From assembly GCA_017507285.1 (NCBI GenBank), contig JAFWBF010000064.1, positions 1 through 17,277 of the forward strand: DNA of 17,277 nt. Direction: 5' to 3'. Every line of letters starts with the position of its first letter. The stretch's first letter is position 1. Under the pieces are notes generated by a model that saw only the letters and a program-made list of their open reading frames with translations, was not told where the DNA came from and did not search any database. Source of the stretch: Bacteroidales bacterium (lineage in GTDB: Bacteria; Bacteroidota; Bacteroidia; Bacteroidales; P3). The position numbers and the translations under genes were made by a program. Below are positions 6,251-13,161 of the stretch, one piece after another.

Positions 6251-8908
6251 CTATTCCACCACTATCTCATCGACAAACAGGTATGAATCATTGCCTTTGG
6301 CGGGATGCCACTGTGGCAACTTGCCGGGATTCTTGGCCACCACACGCAGGTAGCGAGTATTGACCCCCAAATTGCGTATAGCCACCGGGTTGACCCTATT
6401 GCCCGAAAGGCGAAAATCAGGTTCGAGAGTGTGTTGCCTTACCAAGGTGTAGTTTACCCCATCTAACGAAGTATATATTTCCACCATGCGAGGCGAAAGT
6501 ATCCAATCGAAAGTATTTTGGATAAAGCGCATAGACACAGAATTGACATCTATAGCCTTGCCAAAATCCATTTCCACGTCTACATCAGCTCCCCAATAGC
6601 CTTGCCAATGGCCATCGGCATACGAATAGTCGGAGCCCACCACCCCGTCGAGCAGTGCGTTGTCACCACCGGCGGAGTAAGTTGCATTGTAAGTGCTATA
6701 TGAAGTATTTATCTGTTTCAGATGTCCCATACCTTTGTGATACAATATATAGCGTTCGGTATTCTTGCTATCGTCGTAGGCATTGTAGCACACTGCCTTT
6801 ACTATACATGAGCGGTCTATTCCAAAGGGTTGATTATATAGCCTTGTGACCTTCGAAGGCTTGCCCCCATCGGTAGTGTAGTAGATGGGACGGTCATTAT
6901 AGAGAGTACGGAGCGATACTACTGGATTTCCATCCGGCGAGAGTTGAGTGGATATAAATACATAATTTTCTACATCCAGAAGTTCCTGCACCAAGTCGTC
7001 GTAGCGTTGGGCTATCACATCACGCCAATACTGACGGCACTCGTAGTCCCAAAGGTTAAGATAATCATACTTCAGCTGTCGAATGGTAGCTATCATCGAG
7101 TCCACAGCCTGTTTAGCCACAGCCACATTATTGGCATTGGGTTGCAATAAAGTCTTGTGCAGCAAAGCTCTAAGTATATTCTTCTGAGCGGTAGCTCTTA
7201 TCCTAGTGGCAGCATACTTAGCGTTGAGGAATATATCGGCATTAGCAATAGTGGTATCGGCAACCAGCTCAGCACATTGTTCCGACAGCTTCCAAGCCAG
7301 CTCCATTGCTTTGCAGTTTTGGTCTATCACCCCATCATCCACCTTCGACGGATAAAAGTCGAGCAGTGGCTCGTATAAGCTACCGGTATTTACCATGGAA
7401 GCTATGTATTCGACTTCCGACATATTTCCTATCGAATATAGCAGTGGCACTATGCTTTGCGATGTACGAAAGTGCAGTATGTTGAAAGCTTTATTGAAGG
7501 TTTCCTCTCGTGTTCTACGCTCCACATCGGCCATGGACACTTCGGTATTGGCTATTGGCTTCCAAGCCATCTCGGCAGCCCATGCCATACCATGCCACGC
7601 AGTGTTGAAAAGGCTTTCGCCCGAATCATCCCAAGCAGTGTTCATCACCCCCTTGGCACCCGACAGATAGCCATCGCGAACTAAGTTGGCAATATTTTTG
7701 ATATATACATTCATAAGCGGAAAGACGGTACTCCACATACTCATGCCCGGTGCCACCCAAAAAGTATGACCCGATTGTGCAATGGGGTCAATATGGTTGT
7801 AAAAATTATCAGCATCTACATAGCTCCATACAATAAATTGGATATCCTTTGGCAGATGGTTTATCATAGCAGGATTTTTGGCAATAATATCACCCCACAT
7901 CATCACCGTTTTGTTGTATCGCTGCAGTATGTCATACACACGGTTGATGTGGCGACAGTAGGCGTTATCGGCGCCTCCCACACTATCAACATAATCTTTT
8001 GCCCTTCCGGCGCCCAAACCTTCAGTTTCGTCGCAGTTGATATTCATAAAGGCTGAATTATAGGCCGGTGCTACCTCGGCAAACATAGTCTCAATAAAAC
8101 GATAAGTTGCAGAACTACCGGGATTTAGGTTGTAGCGTGTATCGGCCATAGAGCGATAATGGGGTATGCGAAGTATTTTCTCGGCATGGGCAAAACACTG
8201 CTGATTACCAACTAGCTCTATAAAATATTGCTTGGCATAATCTGTCAATTCACGCACCTGTTCGGCACTGAGACCATCAGCGGGAGCTATGTCCGGAAAC
8301 GACTTCAGGCGAAACACATGCTCTGTGTATAGGTTGAAGAAGTTCATCTTATACATTGCCATGGTGCGTATCTCTTTTTTTAGGAAATCCATATTGGGAA
8401 TAGGCCCGCGACTGAGGTCGTCCATCCAACCGCGATATTCCAAAGCCGGATAATCCCGGATGGTCATACATGCTATGTGTGGGCGGACGGCATCTTCCTC
8501 CACAGCCTTAATAAGCAGTTGTCTTAACGAAAGTAGCCCATAGTACAACCCCTGCGTAGTAACAGCCTCGATGGTGATGTTTTTTTTACCAACGGCAAGG
8601 ACATACCCCTGCGAAGCATTACGTGGAAACATCAACGAGGGGTTCAACTTAAGCTCTACCACCGTTTGGGTTGATTTATTTGATTTGACAACGGCTGTAG
8701 ATCTAAGGAACGGCAAAGGACATTCGAGCATTGCCGCAGACAATATATCAGTTGCAACAGCTGTGTATACAAAATTTAGGGTGTCAGCAAGATATAAGTA
8801 TCCTTTTGAAAATTTCACCTTTTGCGGTTCGGGTATTATACCTACCGTTTGAGCCTCCATACTAACCCACAGCATAGACAGCAACAACATAAAAACCGTC
8901 TTTTTCAT
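6251..8908 (-). CDS. Secreted GH20-type beta-N-acetylhexosaminidase with C-terminal chitobiase-like and F5/8-type domains
   Basis: An 885-residue exported glycoside hydrolase. Residues 1-19 form a signal peptide with no lipobox Cys. Residues 20-150 resemble the alpha/beta domain found before GH20 catalytic domains (Y-V-L-A-V-G near 102, and Q-G-L-Y-Y-G-L near 119). The barrel begins at Y158-R-G-W-M-D-D-L-S-R-G, and the acid/assisting pair is probably D293-E294 in N-C-D-E-T-E-G. The usual H-x-G ahead of this pair and the W-H-L-T-D-D-Q segment are absent, so it is a divergent GH20-like member. Residues 470-655 look helical. Residues 660-725 resemble the chitobiase C-terminal domain (Y-Y-T-T-D-G-G-K-P-S), and 745-885 a discoidin/F5-8 type sugar-binding domain. 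It should cleave terminal GlcNAc or GalNAc in the periplasm or at the cell surface. It has its own promoter candidate and no SusC/D partners. The exact family number is uncertain. Confidence 0.82.
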   Translation of the reverse strand: MKKTVFMLLLSMLWVSMEAQTVGIIPEPQKVKFSKGYLYLADTLNFVYTAVATDILSAAMLECPLPFLRSTAVVKSNKSTQTVVELKLNPSLMFPRNASQGYVLAVGKKNITIEAVTTQGLYYGLLSLRQLLIKAVEEDAVRPHIACMTIRDYPALEYRGWMDDLSRGPIPNMDFLKKEIRTMAMYKMNFFNLYTEHVFRLKSFPDIAPADGLSAEQVRELTDYAKQYFIELVGNQQCFAHAEKILRIPHYRSMADTRYNLNPGSSATYRFIETMFAEVAPAYNSAFMNINCDETEGLGAGRAKDYVDSVGGADNAYCRHINRVYDILQRYNKTVMMWGDIIAKNPAMINHLPKDIQFIVWSYVDADNFYNHIDPIAQSGHTFWVAPGMSMWSTVFPLMNVYIKNIANLVRDGYLSGAKGVMNTAWDDSGESLFNTAWHGMAWAAEMAWKPIANTEVSMADVERRTREETFNKAFNILHFRTSQSIVPLLYSIGNMSEVEYIASMVNTGSLYEPLLDFYPSKVDDGVIDQNCKAMELAWKLSEQCAELVADTTIANADIFLNAKYAATRIRATAQKNILRALLHKTLLQPNANNVAVAKQAVDSMIATIRQLKYDYLNLWDYECRQYWRDVIAQRYDDLVQELLDVENYVFISTQLSPDGNPVVSLRTLYNDRPIYYTTDGGKPSKVTRLYNQPFGIDRSCIVKAVCYNAYDDSKNTERYILYHKGMGHLKQINTSYSTYNATYSAGGDNALLDGVVGSDYSYADGHWQGYWGADVDVEMDFGKAIDVNSVSMRFIQNTFDWILSPRMVEIYTSLDGVNYTLVRQHTLEPDFRLSGNRVNPVAIRNLGVNTRYLRVVAKNPGKLPQWHPAKGNDSYLFVDEIVVE

Positions 8909-8953
8909 ACTTGTTGGATGAATTAAAATTATTAATATCTAATTTTGAAGATG

Positions 8954-8961
8954 CAAAGTTA
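8954..8961 (-). promoter_or_regulatory. Promoter -7 box candidate for the hexosaminidase gene
   Basis: TAACTTTG on the minus strand is an exact TAnnTTTG match 45 bases before the ATG at 8908. The -33 element at the expected spacing is poor (a TTG lies only 14 bases upstream). Confidence 0.42.
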
Positions 8962-9030
8962 CACATTTATTTTGACAATTACAGCATGCGAGGGTACTAA
9001 ATTTTAGATTACATAGTAGATAGATTTACA

Positions 9031-9174
9031 TCACGAAGAAAATTCAGCTATATCAATATGGGCAAGCGAATGAAAGAAGAATTGCCTATAGCTATTTCTC
9101 TCATAAAAGTCGTAGCCATAGGCAATATATTGATTATTCATTGCATAACAAGCAGAGCATTGATAGTAATGCAT
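9031..9174 (-). CDS. Possible 47-residue aromatic-rich small protein downstream of atpC
   Basis: A 47-codon frame from ATG at 9174 to TGA at 9031, starting 20 bases after the atpC stop. It contains eight Tyr and five Phe, with two Cys in Q-C-S-A-C-Y. I recognise no family and see no Shine-Dalgarno sequence. A 14-base inverted repeat lies inside it, so the stretch may instead be the structured 3' end of the atpDC transcript. The position fits a co-transcribed small gene, but the frame is short enough to be open by chance. Confidence 0.2.
   Translation of the reverse strand: MHYYQCSACYAMNNQYIAYGYDFYERNSYRQFFFHSLAHIDIAEFSS
9081..9126 (-). repeat. 14-base inverted repeat downstream of atpC
   Basis: ATTGCCTATAGCTA (9081-9094) pairs with TAGCCATAGGCAAT (9113-9126) at 13 of 14 positions, with an 18-base loop. 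In the atpC transcript this would be a long stem-loop starting about 70 bases after the stop codon. No T run follows, so it is not a textbook terminator; a 3'-end stabiliser or attenuator is possible. Confidence 0.5.
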
Positions 9175-9194
9175 CACAGTCGCACTATCTGGTT

Positions 9195-9431
9195 CTACTG
9201 TATCAGCACAAGAATGTCATTTCTTTCTCCTTTTATCACTCCCGAATTTATTTCAAAAAAGAAAGTCTCATTTTTGGTATCTACCACACGTATTTTTCCC
9301 TTTTGCAATGCTGATATTATGGGAGCATGATTGTTTAGTATCTCAAACAAACCATCTATTCCGGGTAGTTGCACAAGTTTTACCTCACCTTCGTAAACTA
9401 TAGCATCCGGTTTTATTATCTTCACCTTCAT
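9195..9431 (-). CDS. atpC: F1 ATP synthase epsilon subunit, short form
   Basis: A 78-residue epsilon subunit. It carries the N-terminal beta-sandwich signature: K-I-I-K-P-D-A near the start, G-I-D-G-L-F-E-I-L, N-N-H-A-P-I-I-S-A-L, and a C-terminal strand of the sandwich. E. coli-type epsilon is about 138 residues and has a helical hairpin that inhibits ATP hydrolysis; that domain is missing here, as is usual in Bacteroidota. The subunit links the F1 head to the c-ring, with gamma, at the inner membrane. It lies 32 bases behind atpD. Nothing of the remaining atp operon follows; instead there is a 286-base gap and then the hexosaminidase gene. Confidence 0.92.
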   Translation of the reverse strand: MKVKIIKPDAIVYEGEVKLVQLPGIDGLFEILNNHAPIISALQKGKIRVVDTKNETFFFEINSGVIKGERNDILVLIQ

Positions 9432-9463
9432 CGTCTACAATGATTTGATTTCTTACTACTAAA

Positions 9464-10978
9464 CTATTGTTTATTGGCTTCGGCCAAAAGTTTTTCACCT
9501 TTTTCGATAGCTTCGTCAATGGAACCTACGAGCATAAATGCAGCTTCTGGCAGATAGTCTACCTCGCCATCAAGAATCATATTAAAACCTTTGATGGTTT
9601 CGTCAATGGTTACAAACTTACCTTCCAAACCTGTAAAAGCTTCGGCAACCGAGAATGGTTGCGACAAGAAACGTTGTACACGACGTGCACGTGATACCAC
9701 CAACTTATCCTCGTCCGAAAGTTCTTCCATACCCAAGATAGCAATGATGTCTTGCAGCTCGTTGTAGCGTTGAAGTATTTCTTTTACACGTTGAGCAGTG
9801 TTGTAATGAAGTTCGCCCACGATGTTTGGCGAAAGTATTCTTGATGTCGAGTCCAATGGATCTACGGCAGGATATATACCTAATTCCGAAATTTTTCGGC
9901 TCAGTACTGTTTGAGCGTCAAGGTGAGCAAAAGTCGTTGCCGGAGCAGGGTCGGTCAAGTCGTCGGCAGGTACATATACGGCCTGTACCGATGTGATAGA
10001 ACCCTTCTTGGTTGAAGTAATACGCTCTTGCATAAGACCCATTTCGGTTGCCAATGTAGGCTGATAGCCTACAGCCGAAGGCATACGTCCAAGCAATGCC
10101 GACACTTCAGAACCGGCTTGTGTAAAACGGAATATATTGTCGATAAATAGCAATATGTCGCGTCCTCCTGTAGTTTCGTCGCCATCACGGAAATATTCGG
10201 CCAATGTAAGACCTGACAATGCCACACGTGCACGTGCTCCGGGGGGCTCGTTCATCTGGCCAAACACCAGAGTACATTTGGAATCTTTCAGCTTTTCTTT
10301 GTCAATCTTGCTCAAATCCCAATCACCTTCTTCCATACTTTTCTCAAAGTCTTCTCCATATTGGATAACACCTGATTCTATCATTTCACGTAGCAAATCG
10401 TTGCCCTCACGTGTACGTTCGCCCACACCGGTAAATACCGACATACCCGAATATTTCTTTGCAATATTGTTGATGAGCTCCATAATAAGCACAGTCTTAC
10501 CCACACCGGCACCACCAAACAAACCTATCTTACCGCCTTTCGAGAATGGTTGTATTAGGTCGATAACTTTGATACCGGTATATAATATTTCTTGACTCGT
10601 TGAAAGATTTTCAAACTTAGGTGGTTCGCGGTGTATGCCATAGCGCTTGCTATGTTCGGGGTTTGGCATACCGTCAATAGCATTGCCAATCACATTAAAC
10701 AAACGTCCGTTGATGTGTTCACCAACAGGCATGGATATTGGGCCACCCAACGACACTACTTCCATACCACGTTGCAAGCCATCAGTTGTATCCATGGCTA
10801 TGGTACGCATCGTATTCTCACCAATATCTTGTTGGCATTCAAGAATCACTTCCGTACCATCGTTACGCTTCAGCAATAATGCATCATATATATTCGGAAG
10901 CGTAACGCCATCGTCGAATGTAACATCAACTACGGCTCCAATTATCTGCGAAATTTTACCTTTACACTCTGGTTTCAT
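9464..10978 (-). CDS. atpD: F1 ATP synthase catalytic beta subunit
   Basis: A 504-residue beta subunit, the site of ATP synthesis in the F1 head. Visible motifs are the Walker A loop G155-G-A-G-V-G-K161-T, catalytic E187 in G-V-G-E-R-T-R, Q-M-N-E-P-P-G, the Walker B strand L-L-F-I-D280-N-I-F-R-F, G-R-M-P-S-A-V-G-Y-Q-P-T-L, and a DELSEED-like M-E-E-L-S-D-E-D. Residues about 208-233 form an acidic insertion of roughly 25 residues that E. coli AtpD lacks, between the catalytic Glu and the Q-M-N-E-P-P motif; insertions here are familiar in Bacteroidota. No exact TAnnTTTG box lies in the 126 bases upstream. TAAATTCG on the minus strand (11037-11030), with TTTA 19 bases further up, is a weak candidate, so some readthrough from dprA is possible. 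Confidence 0.97.
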   Translation of the reverse strand: MKPECKGKISQIIGAVVDVTFDDGVTLPNIYDALLLKRNDGTEVILECQQDIGENTMRTIAMDTTDGLQRGMEVVSLGGPISMPVGEHINGRLFNVIGNAIDGMPNPEHSKRYGIHREPPKFENLSTSQEILYTGIKVIDLIQPFSKGGKIGLFGGAGVGKTVLIMELINNIAKKYSGMSVFTGVGERTREGNDLLREMIESGVIQYGEDFEKSMEEGDWDLSKIDKEKLKDSKCTLVFGQMNEPPGARARVALSGLTLAEYFRDGDETTGGRDILLFIDNIFRFTQAGSEVSALLGRMPSAVGYQPTLATEMGLMQERITSTKKGSITSVQAVYVPADDLTDPAPATTFAHLDAQTVLSRKISELGIYPAVDPLDSTSRILSPNIVGELHYNTAQRVKEILQRYNELQDIIAILGMEELSDEDKLVVSRARRVQRFLSQPFSVAEAFTGLEGKFVTIDETIKGFNMILDGEVDYLPEAAFMLVGSIDEAIEKGEKLLAEANKQ

Positions 10979-11104
10979 ACTTATATTGTAGTTATTTATA
11001 TATCGTTTTTATACTGTGCTAACAGCCTGCGAATTTACGACAATATTTTGGATTATTAAAGCATTTTGCCAAAAAAAAATACTTTTTTTTCATACCAAAC
11101 TAAT

Positions 11105-12202
11105 TTACATAAGTTTATAAATCTTACCCGGCAGGCATTTGAGCACGTTTTTCAGCTCCAATGTGAGCAATATTGTTGCTACTTTTGGCAAAGATAGACC
11201 CGATTTTTCCACAATTTCGTCCATCGTAAGTTCCTTATACAGGAGCAGAAGGTCGTAAACTTTCTTTTGATCGGGTGGCAACTCGTCAAAGAGTATTGAT
11301 TGCTGCACCTCAACTTTTTCGTTTTTCTTCCATCCCATCATATAGTATAGGTCTTGCATAGACTGCAAGAGGTTTGCCTTATTATTTTTTATCAGGTTAT
11401 TGCAACCTTCGGAATTCTGTTCATTTACTTTTCCAGGAATGGCAAACACATCCCTATTGTAGCCGTTGGCAATCTCGGCGGTGATAAGAGCACCTCCTTT
11501 TTTGGCGGCCTCCACCACTATGACGGCATCGGACAGTGCGGCTATTATTCGGTTACGAGCAGGAAAATTGTGTGGATCCAGCTTGGTTTTGCTGCAAAAC
11601 TCGGTTAGCAAACCTCCGTTGGCAAGCATATCTTTGGCCAGACTGCGATTGTCGTAAGGATATATGATGTCCAACCCATGCCCCAACACTCCCACTGTAG
11701 GCAGATGATACTGCAAAGCAGCTCTATGCGAACAAGTGTCAATACCGTAGGCCAAACCGCTTACGACAAGTACATTTTCGGCTGCCATGTCCTGCACTAG
11801 CCGTTCTGCAACTTGACGGCCATAATCGGTAGCTTTGCGTGTTCCTACAATACTTACAACACGCTGCATGTTAAGATCGGCTGTACCTTTGTAGAAGAGC
11901 ACCACCGGTGTGTCTCCACATTCCATGCGTCGGAGGCGTTGCGGATACTTATCGCTGTCATAGGTAAGTAGCTGTATTTTGTGGGTTTCTACAAACTTAA
12001 GTTCGTCTTCGGCTTGGGCAAACATAGACTTCGACAATATGGCATCTATTATCTTTGTCCTATTGCCAAATATGGTTTCCAATCCCTTTCTACTTTCCGA
12101 AAACAAATCTTCCGGGTTTGGGATAAGGTCAAGGAGTTGGCGTGCCGTTTTGCCGCCAACTCCCGGAATCATACTAAATGCCAACCAATACAAGTTGTTC
12201 AT
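11105..12202 (-). CDS. dprA: DNA-processing protein DprA (Smf)
   Basis: A 365-residue DprA that protects incoming single-stranded DNA and loads RecA during natural transformation, in the cytoplasm. Residues 1-60 are a SAM/HhH-like domain (M-I-P-G-V-G-G-K-T-A). Residues 80-290 are the Rossmann-like core with V-S-I-V-G120-T-R-K-A-T-D-Y-G, V-V-S148-G-L-A-Y-G-I-D-T-C-S-H-R-A-A, and N-F-P-A-R-N-R-I-I-A-A-L-S. Residues 313-363 are the C-terminal winged helix (L-T-M-D-E-I-V-E-K-S-G-L). Length is typical. The ATG at 12202 follows the stop of the lipoprotein gene by 15 bases, so dprA is probably transcribed with the receptor/lipoprotein pair. Confidence 0.95.
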   Translation of the reverse strand: MNNLYWLAFSMIPGVGGKTARQLLDLIPNPEDLFSESRKGLETIFGNRTKIIDAILSKSMFAQAEDELKFVETHKIQLLTYDSDKYPQRLRRMECGDTPVVLFYKGTADLNMQRVVSIVGTRKATDYGRQVAERLVQDMAAENVLVVSGLAYGIDTCSHRAALQYHLPTVGVLGHGLDIIYPYDNRSLAKDMLANGGLLTEFCSKTKLDPHNFPARNRIIAALSDAVIVVEAAKKGGALITAEIANGYNRDVFAIPGKVNEQNSEGCNNLIKNNKANLLQSMQDLYYMMGWKKNEKVEVQQSILFDELPPDQKKVYDLLLLYKELTMDEIVEKSGLSLPKVATILLTLELKNVLKCLPGKIYKLM

Positions 12203-12217
12203 TACTAAATATAGTGT

Positions 12218-13117
12218 TTAGTTTGCAACTACATGTTCTATAGTTGTGGACGATATTGCAAATATACCTATTCCGTTTTCTATATTGCTGTATATCTGCA
12301 CCGGTTCTCCAAACATTTCTTGCATACCATCGTTCATCATATCCATTCCTTTCAGAAAACGATACATAGCTTCGGGTATCGCAGCTAATTTTATTGTAAA
12401 ACCTTCTTCATATTCACTAAACATGAAATCCTCTATATTAATATTGATAGTGTGAGAATATCCATTTATTTTCTCGTCGGTAAACAACAATACATTTCCA
12501 TAAACAGATGCATCGCCCTCTATCAAACCTTCGACATCAGCATCCACAAGCAAGTAATCGTTTATAGAAAAATATCTATTATAACCATCACCCACCGTCA
12601 GCATATAATAATTCTGTTCGTTTGGATTATCGTGCAACACGAACGATATGGATGGATAACATTCCGAATCATCAGTATATCTCATTTCTGTATTAGATAT
12701 TTGCGGCTTATATGGCACCCTACATTCGGCCGTTATAGGCTCTTCGCCCGGCACCTGTATATCCAGTTTTAGCATATCGCCTTCCTTTGGCAAATAGTTA
12801 TCAAAAGAGTAATACCTCTTTTCCGGGTATGTGCTGCCATCTACACGCAATGCACCTTCATCAACCTTTTGACCATTGGCAAGAAGGCTTACTGTGGCAT
12901 TTGTAATCTCCTTGAACGGTATTTCCGAAAGAAACCAACGGCTGTATGTAAGCCTTAGGTTTAGGTTTTCATCAGCGTTTCCCATTGCATTTACCACCAC
13001 TTTCTCTTCAGTATCCAAATATTCGATATCCAACGGAGTTTCGCACGAAGCAAACACCATTGCCGACAAGGCCGTTACGACCAACAATCGCGTATATATT
13101 TTATTTATTATCTTCAT
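12218..13117 (-). CDS. DUF4249-like outer-membrane lipoprotein
   Basis: A 299-residue lipoprotein. Residues 1-24 form a signal peptide ending in a lipobox-like F-A-S-C25. The mature part fits the DUF4249 pattern: C-E-T-P-L-D-I just after the lipidated Cys, E-E-K-V-V-V-N near 37-43, an early Ig-like segment (T-N-A-T-V-S-L-L), and a longer beta-rich C-terminal part. DUF4249 proteins are regularly encoded next to TonB-dependent receptors in Bacteroidota, where they are assumed to act as a surface lid or substrate-capture partner, comparable in position to SusD but unrelated in sequence. That fits here: it starts 44 bases behind the receptor gene. No substrate can be inferred. The length is a little shorter than family members I remember (about 300-400). 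Confidence 0.72.
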   Translation of the reverse strand: MKIINKIYTRLLVVTALSAMVFASCETPLDIEYLDTEEKVVVNAMGNADENLNLRLTYSRWFLSEIPFKEITNATVSLLANGQKVDEGALRVDGSTYPEKRYYSFDNYLPKEGDMLKLDIQVPGEEPITAECRVPYKPQISNTEMRYTDDSECYPSISFVLHDNPNEQNYYMLTVGDGYNRYFSINDYLLVDADVEGLIEGDASVYGNVLLFTDEKINGYSHTININIEDFMFSEYEEGFTIKLAAIPEAMYRFLKGMDMMNDGMQEMFGEPVQIYSNIENGIGIFAISSTTIEHVVAN

Positions 13118-13161
13118 TTTATATTCTTTTTATTATGCGTTTTTTGTTTCATTAGCTTTTG

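Noticed and set aside
9058..9330. Plus-strand frame of 90 codons beside atpC
   Set aside because: More than half is antisense to atpC and the product shows no domain or family resemblance.
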